Shown here: piece after piece, positions 10,152 to 23,274 of the stretch
Layout: each line of letters opens with the position of its first letter
Position numbering within the stretch: the stretch's first letter is position 1
Notes under the pieces: model-generated
What the model was told of the DNA's origin: nothing
The model's input: the letters and a program-made list of their open reading frames with translations, nothing else
Databases searched by the model: none
Position numbers and translations under genes: made by a program
Assembly (NCBI GenBank): GCA_031472005.1
Contig: PZJY01000001.1
Coordinates: forward strand, 1,054,001 to 1,118,000
Source of the DNA: Tetracladium setigerum
Lineage: Eukaryota; Ascomycota; Leotiomycetes; Helotiales
DNA length: 64,000 bases
Direction of reading: 5' to 3'

Positions 10152-13100
10152 ATGGCGGACTGGGAGGTACATCACAAAATGCTCCAGAGACTATATCTCG
10201 GGGAGAACAAGACTCTCGACGAGGTCATGGAGCATATGAAAAACGAATACAACTTCACACCTGGGTGAGCTTCCCAAGTCGCACTACTTTGAATTGCTTG
10301 TTAAACCTTTGAAAAGAAAATGGGAATACCAAGCCCGCTTCAAAAATTGGGGCTGGCACAAGAAGATGAAGAAAAGCGACTGGTTTTATGTGGCACGAAA
10401 ATGGAAACTCCGAAAATCAGGAGAGAGTGCGGTATACTGGCAAGGAGAAATCATCCCACCTTCCAAAGTCAAGAAGGAAATCTCGCGACAAGTTCATCCG
10501 AATGATTTCTACCGTTCAGGTGGGCTCATCTGAACATGAAAAGTATATTAACTAACACTTTTCAAGAGATTCTTCCACCAAGCCCAGCGAATGTTACTGT
10601 CTGCACCCCTCCACCAGACAATTTTGTCACTGAACCGAGTCCCTGCCTCGCCATAGTCACAAAGAAACGGCCACGGGGTGATACAACATATCAGGCAGCT
10701 TCAGGCTATAAACGTCAACAAATGGTGACCATTCAATCTATGTTGCCCTTGAACGAAGAGTCGTTACCTTTTGAGTCGTGTCTTCAGAATGTCCGGGGCT
10801 GGTCAAACAACTTTTTTGAGACAGGGACAGTCGACCTTACCGGCATACCATATTTCCAATTCCGAGATCTGATGAGGTCCAAAGGTAATTTCAAAGTGCT
10901 CTTGAGGCTGAAGACTACAGCTAATCTTTAAAGATGTGATCAAAGAATTTAAGCAGCTACTTTCCCCAAAAGACTTCCTGCCCGAAGACATACTGAGTCA
11001 TTTCTGGCAACGGTCCTCTTCGTCGAGTTCAAATGACATGGCCCTGACGCAATCACCACAATCATATAGTTTAGCCGATGATGTGGAAATTTGTGAGGTA
11101 TGGGGATTCGCGCAAGCACTGGAAATTCAGACTACCCCTACACAATTGTTAAAACCTTTTGGTGTTGGTCTGTTGGACCAAAGTTACCAATACCATAAAT
11201 TGGACAACCTGGAATGTATTCAACGGGCAAGTCAAGACTTGCCTTCCCTACTTGCCAACATACCACACACAACTGAAGGGGAAGTCACATTTCTTACAGA
11301 TCTTCTTCTTGGTCCTCCAACCATCGAGGCTGCTAGACGTTGTAAGTAATGTAACAGTTCCTGTAATTTGCCCTATAAATCGAGTAGGCCGCTAGTTTCC
11401 CGCTTTGACCAACTTTCTGCCTTGCAATAATATCTCTCCTACTGTTTTTATGGGCCTGTCTTGCTAATGTTAATGTAGTCGTGGAAGTTGGTGTTTACAT
11501 CTCCTCCAACAATCTCTTTGACGACTGTGAGATGGATGCGTTTATGAATACGATGTTTCAAATCGTATCATGGCCCGTTTTAGAATCCATTCTTAATACT
11601 CAACTTCCAACAATTCAAGCGTTTGCAGAAAGTGTGTTCAGATTTGCAATCACTACAGGAATACACAAATTATCCGAGATCTTTTACACCAGCGGTCTCT
11701 CAAGGAACTAGTGCGATCCAACATCCATGTTTTGTTGTCTGCAATTCGCACCTCGAATACTGAGGTTGTGAGCATATTGATAAGTGGAGGAGCCGATGTA
11801 AAAGGCATAGATTCCTGGGCCGGAAACCCCTCGTCGAGGCAAAGACCGTAGACATGGCACGATTACTTCTTCAAGCGGGAGCAGATGTGAATGGAGGAGG
11901 TCGTCCAGCAAGAGATCAAACACTCGCTCATCGCCCATGGCCTTGGATTGGTCCTCCAGTGCTCTTCGCTGCGGCAACTGGGAATTTTGAACTGATCCAA
12001 TTGTTGACAAAGGCCGAGGCAGATGTGAACGTACATGGCTTGTATTATGGGGGTAAAGGAGGGGATTATGACAAAGCCACGCCAGTAAATTCTGCTATCC
12101 AAAGTGGAAACATCAAGGCTCTCCGGCTGCTTTTACAAGCAGGAGCCCAAACCTCTGAGGTCACCTGCTTGTCCAGCAATGATTGCGGATACTGCGGTGA
12201 TTTTCGTGATTGTCTTTGTTCAGGCATGAATGCACTCCAATTTTCAGCCGCCCTAGGCAATTTCGAGGCTGTTGAAGTCTTACTACAATATGGGGCAGAT
12301 ATCAATGCTCCTGCTTATGGGAAAAAGGGGGAAACTGCTCTGCAGGCAGCGGTGTCTAAAGACAGAACAGATATCGTTAAATTGCTGTTGGAGAATGGTG
12401 CCAACGTTAATGTTCCTGGCACTAGCGATATTGAATTTCCAAAGAGTGTGCTCACCACAGCTGTGGAAATGGGCCATCTGGGTCTAGTGAAAGTCCTTCT
12501 TGCCGCCGGTGCAGAGGTGAATACTCCCTCTTTTGGGAGTTTCGGAGAAAGAGCACTGGACTCTGCAAAACATCAACCATATAATTCCGACATATATAAG
12601 CTTTTAACTTCCAAGGGCGCTGTGCATAGCACACAACCCAGCACTATATACCTTCAAGCTCAACTACACCAAGCGGTTTCCATGAATGATATCGAGTCGG
12701 TCAAGAGGCTCATCGAAAATGGAATCGAGATTGACTTGGAATTTTCTATAAACAGAGACTCTAGTCAAAAGATTGAAAGGCAGACAATTCTGCAATACGC
12801 CATTACTAAAAACGAGGGCACTATTATGGAGATATTCCAGCTCCTGCTTCAAAAAGCTCTCAGGTCACATAAAGAAGTGCCTTTCTATCCTCTTATGATT
12901 CAGTCGATATTAAATCACCAACTGAGCACTTTGAAGATTTTAATCGAAGTGGGTGCAAGCATCAACGAATCATCTAATTCAAAAAGCACGTACAATGGCA
13001 CACCCCTCATGTACGCGGTCAAAATTGGAAATCCGAAGACTGTACAGTTCTTGCTGGATAGAGGTGCAGATGTAAATATTGCCGTCGCAGGTTTCCGCTG

Positions 13101-13821
13101 CAACCACTATGCTAATGCTACAACTGCTCTTCAAGTATCACTTATCATGCTTGCAATTAATGGCAGAAGCGTCTGTCAATCTCAGGATGGTCATACGATC
13201 CTTTCTATTCTGCTTCAACGCGGTGCCAGGCTAAACGCGCCGGTGTCAAAAGCCTGGGGTCGCAGTGAGTTGGCACTTGGGGTGATTACGGGTGACATCG
13301 CCATCGTCAAACGATTACTAGAACTTGGGGCAAATGTCAATAGTCCACCAGCTGAGCATTTTGGAGCTACGGTACTTGAAGAAGCTGTGTCTCTTCGTCC
13401 TGCAAATAATGAAATAGTTCAGTTATTGCTAGATTGGGGTGTGTATGTTGACAACCCAGCTGCCTGGCCACGTTATCAATCGGCTCTCGTTACCGCTGCT
13501 CGTTTAGGCTATTTTGAGATCACCGTCACCCTATTAAGAGCTGGCGCAAATGTTAACACAAGGGATATTTATGATCACGGAGCCATAGATCAAGCAGCAG
13601 ACTATGGTCGTTTAGACCTGGTTTATATGTTACTTAAAGCCGGTGCAGACATGGATCTCCCCGAGGATGAGCGATACGTCAAAGCTACGAAATATGCACG
13701 CAGTATGGGGCGCATCGCAGTTGTAGCTACACTTGAGAAGTGGAAGGAGGATGAAAAACTGCGATCTTCCTCAAGCAATCCGCAAATCCAATGCAGAGGC
13801 CAAGAGAGAGTTAAAGGGTAG
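10152..13821 (+). CDS. Clr5-domain ankyrin-repeat protein, with two frame breaks
   Basis: Exons 10152-10264, 10317-10519, 10567-10884, 10934-11341 and 11479-13821. The N-terminus (MADWEVHHKMLQRLYLGENK, then TLDEVMEHMK, and WEYQARFKNWGWHK across intron 1) is a Clr5 domain, a helical DNA-binding-like module common at the N-terminus of fungal proteins. The C-terminal 650 residues are a long ankyrin array with repeated ARLLLQAGADVN, VEVLLQYGADINAP, VKLLLENGANVNVP and TLLRAGANVNT units. Two missing bases interrupt the join: an A at 11660-11661 (to reach NTQIIRDLLHQRSLKELV) and a C in CCCC 11827-11830 (to reach PLVEAKTVDMARLLLQAG). Corrected length is 1128 residues. Function unknown; ankyrin arrays bind proteins. 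Confidence 0.82.
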
Positions 13822-15152
13822 CAAGAAAGGGTGTATCAGAAAGAATGCATCTGAGTTTCTGAGCTGGGATACAATCTGACGAGGAAGTACGGCTGGCAGG
13901 CTCTTGCGGAGTTCAAGATACTACACCATATATATTTTGGCATATACATGGACAGACTTTCTCAACACACACAAACATTTCAAAGTCAGCTCTTCTGCCA
14001 AATTTCATCTCTCGATCATGAGGAACAGAAGGGGAGAGAGAATATACCTATGATCGACAACCGCCACTGAAAGGAGGAAGAGCTATAATGATACAGTATC
14101 GGTTGCAGGTGTTGGCAAAAGTTTTGTTCTTGGACCACACACTCTTTGAAAGAAGTCTTTTTCGGTGGATCGCTAGCTACGCAGTTCTTGGTTTTTCAAA
14201 TACATGTTCTTCCTATCGTTTCTCTTTGGCTTCAGTTTCCTTTCGTTCAATGGCGTGCAGGTCTTGGGATATGGAAAAGTGTTTCGTTGGGTTATTGAGC
14301 ACACGTACTATTTTGGAGCCTTCTAGGTGGATGTTAATTTGCTAGTAGCTTTTCCGTCAATGGCGCTTTACGAATAATGAAATAACGAGTTTACTTCGAG
14401 AGTGCTCTTGATGAGAAAGATCCTTCGTCTATGCCCGAACTTTCGTAGAACGGATTGATCATTGATTAGATGTTGGTGAATTTTGTGCAATCCAAATCAC
14501 AATTGTCTCCAAGCGAGTATCGAGGGAACTCATCATCAACCAAGGACAATAACCAATTACCCCCTCCCTCCATCCAGTTCAAAGCTCATGCCAAGAGTAA
14601 AGAAGGCAAGGTAAACCAAGACAGGCTGGCACTACTTACTAAATCAGCAAACCATTATTAGTCAAGGTGATCAAATCCTCTCCAAATCTTCGCAGTATTT
14701 TCGAATTCTTCAACCAAAACCCAAAACCAATAAATATCATTATCCCCACCGCCCTTTGCTCATTCTGAAGTTTCAAATACTATGCCATTTTCGCATGTTC
14801 TCAAAATTCTTCTTTTAATGTTCGTTTTCTTCCCACCTTCCTTCACCACCTCCTTCACTCCCCCCACCCTCTCTACACATTTCACCTATGTTTCAATTAC
14901 CTTCTTTCTTTCCTTCCTGTTAACTCACTCACTCATAATCTCAATTTCAAAGTCAAAACATCCAGCCAAGTCGGTCCCCTTCAAGCCTTTCTTTCATCAA
15001 CATCTCCTTACAATACACACCTTCTTAACCCCTCTCAATTCCTCCCCTCTCTCTCCACACCTTCCTTAAAAAAAAGTCTCACTCACATAAGACATAAGAC
15101 ATAAGAGCCTCCTCCAACTATCTACCCGACCACTCATTCAATCACCCACCAG

Positions 15153-15173
15153 TACCTACCTACCTACCTACCT
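15153..15173. repeat. (TACC)n microsatellite
   Basis: Five tandem TACC copies. Confidence 0.9.
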
Positions 15174-15220
15174 AGTCAGCACCAGTTAGTTTAGTACTCG
15201 CCTAAACATCCCCCATACAG

Positions 15221-15242
15221 TCAGCCAGCCAGCCAGCCAGCC
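15221..15242. repeat. (CAGC)n microsatellite
   Basis: Five tandem CAGC copies, about 50 bases after the TACC repeat. Confidence 0.9.
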
Positions 15243-16108
15243 AAACAGTCTATTGGTTAGTCTACCTGTCTATGTCTTACCGTAGAGCCGCCGCAAGGGT
15301 TTCAGACTCTAATCTTACTGCTGCACAAGGAAATATGAAAACCAGACCTCAATCTCCCAAATGGCACCACAAAGCCTCACTCACTCACTCGATCATCGCT
15401 TGCATCTACCGCTCTCACGTCTACATACAGTGCAGTAAAAATATCCAAAACAAAAAATTAAAAGAGTGACTTATTTTCATTTCATTAAATCTAACTCTCT
15501 CAAAACGATCTCTAACCCCCTAATCCCACAACAGCAAAATCCCCACGCCCCTTTTCTCTCATCCTTCTACACATCGGGCCATCTGAAAAACCTCCTCTTT
15601 ATCTCCTTCATGCTCATGCTCATCCTCCTTCCATGATTTATCACTCATGCTCGCGAAAAAGCAAAAACAGAAATCAACCTCCATCTATTAAAAACAACAC
15701 TCGCCTTTAAACGCCTGTCTGCACACTCATACTGTTTGTTGCTTCTGCTTCTTCGTGAATAAATTTCTCACCGCCTCTTCACGCCTCGTTTGGAATGAAA
15801 GAACGAAGCAGCGTGATCCTAAACGCCATGTGACCAAGGAAAGCACCCTTCAATCTTTGAAACAACTGCAGCTTTCATCCATTCATCCTCCGACTCTTCA
15901 ATCGGATAAAGCAACAAGAAAAAGAACTCCGCCCTTCCAGAGCCTGTGCATGCCCTTTCATTAAAATCGTGCCATGAGTTTGCGTGTGTACAAGTTTTTA
16001 TTTACAATCCGATCCGATTCTCCAAAGACTTCGTATCCACAGAGAATGTCGATGATCGAATCCACGGATCTCACTCGTGATGGTCTAGTTGTCATTCTCG
16101 CTCCAGTC

Positions 16109-18519
16109 TTATATGAAAAACGAGTACGCGAAGACCACACCAGTGTAGATGGTAGAAAACGTGTACAAAAACTCGAACCAAGCAGCTTGTCCACCGAAAG
16201 CGACCTTCTTGCTCTTCTCGGTTGGGTGAGCGACGCCGGTCTTGTGGTCTCGGTTAAGGAGTTCTTCGCGGTCGGGCATTTTCGGTGGGTCGATGGCATA
16301 GGCGACGGGTGTCCAGAGGGAAGAGCACAGGAAGAGGAAAGTTAGTGGAGGCCAGAAGGCATGGGTGATAAGGCCAATGGCGATGCCTCTGAAATCGATG
16401 TTTTGGAAGAACGAGCGGTATGAAGTCAGGACGACGGCGACCAGGGTGAAGTAAACGAATGTGAAGTGGAAGATGGCCATGAAGTTGAAGAGAATGGCCC
16501 AAAGTCGTCGGAACATGTTCTTCCTGTTCTTGGGGTCGCGTTCGTTGAGGGCGGAGCCGAGAGAGCCGGTGGGTTTGAAGGCTACGATTTGACCACCAAG
16601 CCAGGTAGGAAGAACGAAGGCTCGGATAATGCTGAGTGCCATATAGGGAGACATCCACAATTGGTATCGCGAGTCTCTTTGACCAGTGTGGTAACCGGCT
16701 GGACTGAAGAGAGCAAATTCGCAAAGTCGGTTGCACATAAAGGCTGCGAAGCAAGCGCGGATAAGCCAGACAAGTTGCTCGTCGTTAGCGTAAGCGATAA
16801 GTGGTTTACCCCACACAAGAACGACGGGAATTGCGAAGAGGGAGACGGTGACGAGAATGGTGAAGATACCAAGAGTTGCGTAGAGGAATCCCGAGAAGCG
16901 TTGAGCACCGGTCATCTGTTTGACGTCGTCACCCCACAAGCAGAAATTCAACTTGGCGGCGGTTTGGATAGTTCCGATAGCCCATCGGGTACGTTGCTTA
17001 AGATGTCCACCATAATCTTCTGGAACAGTTCCAAATTGAAGAGGTTCATGGATGTAAGCGGTCTTCCAGCCTTTGCCCAGCATAAGCGTTGATGTTGCAA
17101 CATCCTCGGCAAGTGATCCGAGAGGAAAGTTGCCAATTTCTGTCAAGGCTTCGCGTCGAATAATGTATCCAGATCCTGTACACCAAGCCACGCCGAGCGC
17201 ATCCTTAATAGGTTCAATAACATGCACGAAAAAGTTCAAGCTTTGAGCGAGTGGATCAGAAATAGGAGTGTTGTAGAAAAGTTGTGGGGGCATGCAAGGG
17301 CCATCTTGGGATCAATAAGCATGTGAGGAAGGATTGCACGCAGCCAGTCAGGCTCGGGAATCTATTAGGGTCAGCGATTTCTTTTCTTTTGAAGCGTCTG
17401 AAACAGAGGCTGAAGATATAACGATCGGAAAAAGAAATATTTACCATATCAGCATCCAGAGCCGCCATGAACTCTCCTGGGCCGCCAGGTAAGAGTTCGA
17501 CTTGTTCGAGTCCATAGTTCAGATTACCGGCCTTGAAATGATGGGGTACTCCTGGAATCTTCTTTCTGGCCATATAATAAACATTAGGGAAGATAGATCC
17601 AAGCTGGCTGATGACGGCTTCTTCCAAGCTTGCCGATGCACCGTCATCGAGAATGATGACCCTGTAGCAATCGCGTGGGTAGTTCAAGTCGCAAGCAGCA
17701 CGAACCGTGTCCATGACTACCTCGTCGTCTTCGCCACAACATGTAACAAAGACATCCACGGTAGGCGCGGGAACCTCTTGGTCGTTTCGGAGACGAAGCT
17801 GGGGGCGGTTTCTCCTCTTCAGCGCCCACATGGTCCAGAAGTTATGCATTTGCGAAGGAATGGCGACCACGATCTCGACGGCTATGAAAACCCAAGCTCC
17901 GGGATAGATAATGCGATACTCCCTCTGCGCTAAAACGATACAGGCAATTCGGAGGGCTAGGTAGCCAAAGTACAAGAGGGTGTTGAGCAAGGCCAATACT
18001 GGGACGAAGCGAAAGATGAAACGTCTCCATCCTTTCGAGAGTTCGACATCATCGCGTTTGTGTAGCTGATCGATGTGCTCGGTCGAGATGGCGTACTTGT
18101 TGTGAAGGATTGGTGCGTGAGGGGGAGGTGTATTAACGAGTGTGGTGAGACTGTGTTGACTTCGATAGCTGAACTCGTTTCCATACTGCTCGTAGAGAGT
18201 GAACTCGTTAGCCTTTTCCGACATGATTGTAACCACACAGCAGCATAGGAGGGAATAATGAACGCACAGCATGGGAACGTACTGGTGAAGGGGTTCCCGA
18301 GCGAGACTCCATGGGAGTTGCGGGAATAGATTCAGTGCCCTGCCAGCCATGACCTGACATGCGGTATTCATCTGAATAAGCTGGACGATGGGGTCGAGGA
18401 GCTCTCAAAGTGGTCCGTTCCGGATATCCCAGACTATCGGTGCTGTAGTTGCTGTAGGATTGTCTTGCACCGCCGCGTATATCTTGCAATTCCTCGCCGT
18501 AGACATCGTGTCGGCTCAT
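16109..18519 (-). CDS. GT2 cellulose-synthase-like glucan synthase (candidate mixed-linkage glucan synthase), one frame break
   Basis: Exons on the minus strand: 18519-18283, 18212-17445 and 17361-16109. The product has a disordered N-terminus (MSRHDVYGEELQDIRGG..), two membrane helices, then a GT2 domain. The catalytic-type motifs are VDVFVTCCGEDDEV, ALDADM, SLAEDV and QRTRW (the Q-x-x-R-W motif of processive glycosyltransferases). Several further C-terminal membrane helices follow. This is the plasma-membrane layout of fungal CelA/Tft1-type enzymes, which make (1,3;1,4)-beta-glucan; I infer that product from length (752 residues corrected) and motifs. One base is missing in the C run of the coding strand (GGGGG on + at 17286-17290), between ALACP and PQLFYNTPIS. 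The promoter is shared with the GH12 gene. Confidence 0.85.
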
Positions 18520-20171
18520 AGTGCTGTTTGGTGGTGACCGTGTTTGGTCGTAACGAATGTGGTGGTGCGCGCAAAAAGAGAAAAAACGAAAGAGAATTAA
18601 CGATTGTTGAACTTATGAATAAAGTTGAAGTTGCAGGCAGAGAACAAGGGAAGAAGAGAGGGATGGAAGACGACGGAGTTGGTCCCTACTCCCTAGTACG
18701 AGGAGAGGATGAGCGAGAGCGCGCGAGAGACAAATGACCAGCCAGCCAGCCCCCCAGCCATCAAGCCATCCTGGACCTGGACCACCTGGGAAGGGGGGAA
18801 GTCTCGGATCGATCAGGGCACCGGAGTAGCTCCAGGGGCACAGAACAGAGACAAGACCGGCGGCATGGCAAGGGCGAGGGGCAAAGAGTTTGGCAACTGC
18901 GCCAATAACCGGGGGGATCTGAGTTTTTGCAGGATTGGCAGGACAGGATGGGCATCACAGAACGGGGGCATGATTGGCCATGTGGGAGTTGAATTTGTTG
19001 CAGTTGATTATTAAGTAGGGCATTAAATAATGCCTGTGCAGGAGTGTAAGTACCTAGGTACTGTAATATTGAAGCCATAAACTTAGTAACAACAAAAGGC
19101 GGGTTATTGTTGTTATTGTGGTTGTTGTTGATGATGATGTTACTGTCTGTTGTTCTGCTTGAAGATGATCTGCTCGATACTCCGTAAATGATGATTGTGA
19201 TCGGCTGCTGCTTGTGGGTTTCGTATCGACTGAATCGTGTGCACTGTCAAGTTTCCAACGGCCTCCCCCCTAGTTGCCAGTTGAGATGGCACCTCGTATT
19301 TCCTATCCCTTCCCCCCTGACTGACGTACCCTGACGCGGCGCCGGAAATAGATGAAGGCGAAAAGGCAATCAAATCAATCAGCGCATCATTTGACATTGG
19401 GCCACAATCGATACGAGAGTCTGTTGAGTGGGTGAGAGAGAGCCTGCGAGGTGGTGAGGTTGGTGGTGACCGAGTAGCGACGAGTAGAGCGACGAGCAAT
19501 CCAGCGTTAAATTCCGTCAAACCAACCCGATTGGCAAATCAGAAAGCCCGGACACCTGTAAATGTGCGCCGCTTGAAATCTCTAAATCTCTAAATCTCTG
19601 ATGGCGGGAAGAAGGCGAGAGTCAAAAAGGTGGCAGGCAGGGTAAGAGTACTACTCCGTAAGCGTAGTGCTGCTCTGTGGTACGTACACTGGTACGAAGT
19701 ACAATACACGAGACGACAGTATGGAGTATGATGTATCTTTACGGTACAGCAGTACCCAAGAGATACTTGCAAATTGCATGGCAGGCACACTCTCTGCACG
19801 GTACTTTCCGGGGGGCGTGAACTAGAATGGAACTAGAATCGGATGGTTATTATTGGACCAAGGACTGACTTGGTCTTGGAAGCAAAGGCCCTCCCTCTTA
19901 GGCTCGCCGCAGGAGTACGGAGTACTGCACTGTACTGTACATCCTCGAAGTACCTTCAGAGGCTTTGCTCATCTCATCTCAACCCTCCCTCCATCCATCC
20001 ATCCCTCCATCCATCACCACATCGCGAGACTGCACAACTTTGGCTCTCGACACCGTCACCCGTCACCCGTTACACCCACCCTCTGCTGGTGCGCAATAGA
20101 TAATAGACATTTGGACGACCAAACCCACCACACTCGTTTTCTGCTTTTCTGCTTCTGTTTCTCCCTTCACC
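18520..20171. promoter_or_regulatory. Divergent promoter region between the GT2 and GH12 genes
   Basis: 1.65 kb between two divergent starts. It contains a TACCTAGGTA palindrome at 19051-19060 and a cluster of GTAC-centred elements at about 19645-19750 and 19915-19945, including TACTCCGTA and its inverse TACGGAGTA. A pyrimidine-rich leader lies at 19980-20170 before the GH12 ATG. Open frames here are short and unconvincing. Confidence 0.45.
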
Positions 20172-21406
20172 ATGGGTTTCCGCTGGCTTGTCAATGCTGG
20201 CCTCCTGGCTCTGCCCATCGGAACAACCGTGGGTGTGTTGATGGGCGTCGATATGCACCGATCAACCTCAGGACAGGAGCCATTATTCAATCCTGGCACT
20301 GGCAGTGGAGGAACTAATAATCCTGCAACTGGCGGCGGCAACGGCAACCCAAGGAACGACAAAATCTCTGTTAAACAGTACTGCGACTTGCAACTAGCCA
20401 TCGATCCACCATCGAGCGGAGTCAAATACATCTGTAAGAAGATTGCGCGCACTACGCGAACCCCAAACTTGAGAAGAGCTGCTCTCACTTGAGCCGGCAT
20501 TTCTTTGTAGAACACCTCCCTAACTGACCATTGCTGCGACAGTGAACCCCAACCAGTGGGGATACACAGTAGGAGAGCCAGGCGCGATGTGTATGAATGT
20601 GCGTATATAATAGAACTCCAAGCCTGCTGCTACCGTCGTTGGAAAAATCAAAGTCGCTAAGCACAGAAATACTAGGTCACTTCGTTCAACAACGGCTCCT
20701 ATCCCACCGCCGCAACTGCTCCCGAATTCTTCGTCACATGGCAGTATCCCCAAGGCCCCGAAACCCAACCCGTTCACGCCTTTCCCAACATCCAAGTCGA
20801 TCGCGTCCTTCCCGAAAAGGCCAGTAACATCAAAAGCATCGGCATAGCGATGGAGTGGACTTACGGCATGGGGAACGAACCGGTCGCCAAAACAGACGAG
20901 GCCGAAATGACCATGTTCAACGTCAACACGAATGTAGCAATCGATATGTTCTTGGACGCAGACAAGAAAAACTCGTTAAACAACAGCAAGGCCGCATACG
21001 AAGTCATGGTGTGGTTTGCCGATTTTGGCCCAGCCGCCCAACCCATTGGTCTCATAAATAAGACGGTTTCAACGGAATCCATAAATGGCACCACATTGTT
21101 AGTCTTTCTCTCCTCCTAGATCTCTCCCTCTTCTCGGCTCCTTGCTAACACCTTAACTTTAGCGACCTCTTCACTGGCAAGAACGGCTTCGGTCAAACCG
21201 TTTTAACGTGGATGGCGGATGCTACGACAGAAGTATTTCATGGCGACATCTTTCCTCTCCTCAGCAAGCTCACTACAATCGCAAAGGTTGATTTCCCACT
21301 CGACACCCTCTACCTTGGTCATTTGGGTTTCGGTACGGAAGCCTTCTACGCCGACGCCAACGTCACCTTCAGCATGCCTACTTTGGCGATAGACATTGCG
21401 GTTTAA
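20172..21406 (+). CDS. Secreted GH12 endo-beta-glucanase/xyloglucanase
   Basis: Exons 20172-20433, 20543-20598, 20676-21097 and 21163-21406 give 327 residues, no frame break. The N-terminus MGFRWLVNAGLLALPIGTTV is a signal peptide or anchor, followed by a Gly/Asn/Pro linker (GTGSGGTNNPATGGGNGN). The catalytic domain shows YCDLQ, NPNQWG, FPNIQVD and YGMGNEPVAK. Its two expected active-site glutamates are E215 in AAYEVMVWFADFG (nucleophile) and E306 in FGTEAFY (acid/base). GH12 enzymes cut beta-1,4-glucan or xyloglucan outside the cell, with retention. No carbohydrate-binding module. It faces away from the GT2 gene across a common promoter. I am sure of the family, not of the substrate. Confidence 0.88.
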
Positions 21407-23106
21407 GGAATGATATCTGTATGACTTCGACCATGCCATGCTTGGATGACCGTACGTACATAATCAGGATGTTTCGATATGGGAGGAACCTACCTCCACA
21501 CCACACGGATGATATGCATAGACGGTGGGCATCAGTGTTGATTTTTGGGGGGACCTGGCTAGGATTTAACTACCTAGTTGGATGAGGCGTTTGGAAACAG
21601 GGCGTTTAGGGTTATTCATTCAGATGAGGGCAAGATTGGCAAAAATCATGACATGCCATGCCACATTCACGCTTCTTAATTTTCTGTATACAACAATACA
21701 CCTTTTTTTTGGTAAAGCAAAGAAAGGCACAAGCAAGTAAGAACTAAACATAAATTAATGAAAGAGAAGAAAAAAATGCAGAAAATAAAGAGAGCTGATG
21801 CCAAAGTACTTCCGCATGTTTCCCCTTGTCTACTTAACTTGTGCTACAGATCTTACTTCTCTGGACGAATTGCGAACGAACCAGCGTAAACAAAAACATT
21901 GCAAGGCTTTGTGATTGTTTTTTTAATTCTTTAAAAAAAATCTACTGAAACCCCCACATCATTTCAATCATCTATCCAGTCTCTTTGCTCTCAACTTTCC
22001 AAGCTACTATCATCCATCCATTCACAATTTGCGGAAAGGGTCGGGGGGTGGGCTGGTAGAGTATATTAAAGTTCGTACAAGAACCATCTTCAAACAAACA
22101 AATTTCAGATTTGAAGATTTTCAAGATTGTACAGATTTGAAGACTGAAGATCGGAGTGGTGGAGGAAAGGAATGAGTGCTGTATCGGAATCATCAGGAAA
22201 TTTCCTAGGTTTGGATGTATGGTGGTGGTGTTTACTATTATTACTACTTACTACATTTCTACATTTTCGTTTAACCTAACCTAGGTACCTACCTACTTTA
22301 CGTTCCGTACTCTCTAGGCTCAATAATCGAATGAGTGAGTGAGTGAGTGTGGACCCAAGGTAAGTGAGTAACTAAGTAATTGGTTTGATAACACACCTTG
22401 GTATTCTTACAAGTCGTCTCGGCGATCGAATAAATGTCCGTCATCATGAGAATTCATGAGAAAGATGGAAAATGAGATGGAAAGATCGGGAATTAATAGA
22501 GGGTCCCCAAGCTTCGTAATTCTTTACTTAAGATACTAGTAGAGGGAGTGGAGAACTGGGAGGAGTGGGTTTTGTTTGACATAAATAGATGTACTCCATA
22601 GATTATCGGTGGGTGTAATTATGTCATTCTAGAATAATGTGGGAGCGACAGGGAGATGTCAGCTAGGCGAGCTCGGAACCTGGGAAGATATCTTTGAAAT
22701 GAAAATTGGAGAGGTACGAGTAGCCTTGAAGCTTGTCTCGCTTGGATAACTGGCATTTGAAACTGTCGATATTTTTGATTGGGTATTTTAGATGGGTGGT
22801 TGTTCCTTGTGATTTTGGATCCGCTGTGGAGAGACTCACAAGAGAATCCGAGAGTGAATAATGGAGCATTGGAGAATGAGGATCTGTATGACGTTCACTG
22901 TATGGGGCTGTTTTTGAGACTTAAGAAAGTTAAGAGATTTGGGGGTTATTAATAGATTGTGAGAGATGAGATGATCTTATATCGGGATTTGAGTTGGGAA
23001 ATATTTTGTAGATCTTACTTGTTTTTGGAGGAAGAAGATGTTGCTTTGCAGATATGTGGGAGCCTGAGATTCAAGGCACTATTTACATCACGCTTCACTT
23101 CACTTA
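21407..23106. other. Intergenic: AT-rich, (GAGT)n, TACCTAGGTA-like element
   Basis: 1.7 kb without a convincing gene. It includes the 3' flank of the GH12 gene, a T-rich/A-rich stretch at 21700-21960, a CCTAGGTACCTACCTAC element at about 22280-22297 and a GAGT repeat at 22333-22348. Confidence 0.45.
22333..22348. repeat. (GAGT)4 microsatellite
   Basis: Four tandem GAGT copies. Confidence 0.9.
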
Positions 23107-23274
23107 CCTCTGAGTCTCCTTCTCTCTTCTGCTTTCTTTTCCTTCGACATAAAAATTCTTTCTCGCCAGCAACACTGTTACTATCGTGTATCCCGGAGTG
23201 TTTGGCGCCGAGGAAGGGTGGTTTATCAGCTTCATGCCAAAGTAATGCTGTACAAAGACCAGAAGAAATATCTG

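Larger units (their letters stand above)
13822..16108. other. Long convergent intergenic region with tetranucleotide repeats
   Basis: 2.3 kb between two gene ends. It contains a pyrimidine-rich tract (about 14760-15070), a TACC repeat (15153-15173) and a CAGC repeat (15221-15242). A 65-codon open frame starts with ATG at 15272 (MSYRRAAARVSDSNL..) just after them. A pyrimidine-rich leader before a short ATG frame resembles a fungal transcript start, so a short gene or non-coding RNA is possible, but I cannot support it further. Confidence 0.35.

Noticed and set aside
16466..17092. 208-codon plus-strand open frame
   Set aside because: Lies opposite the catalytic and membrane part of the GT2 gene; its composition is that of an antisense shadow.
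19140..19520. 126-codon minus-strand open frame in the GT2/GH12 promoter
   Set aside because: No recognisable features; lies within a shared promoter region.
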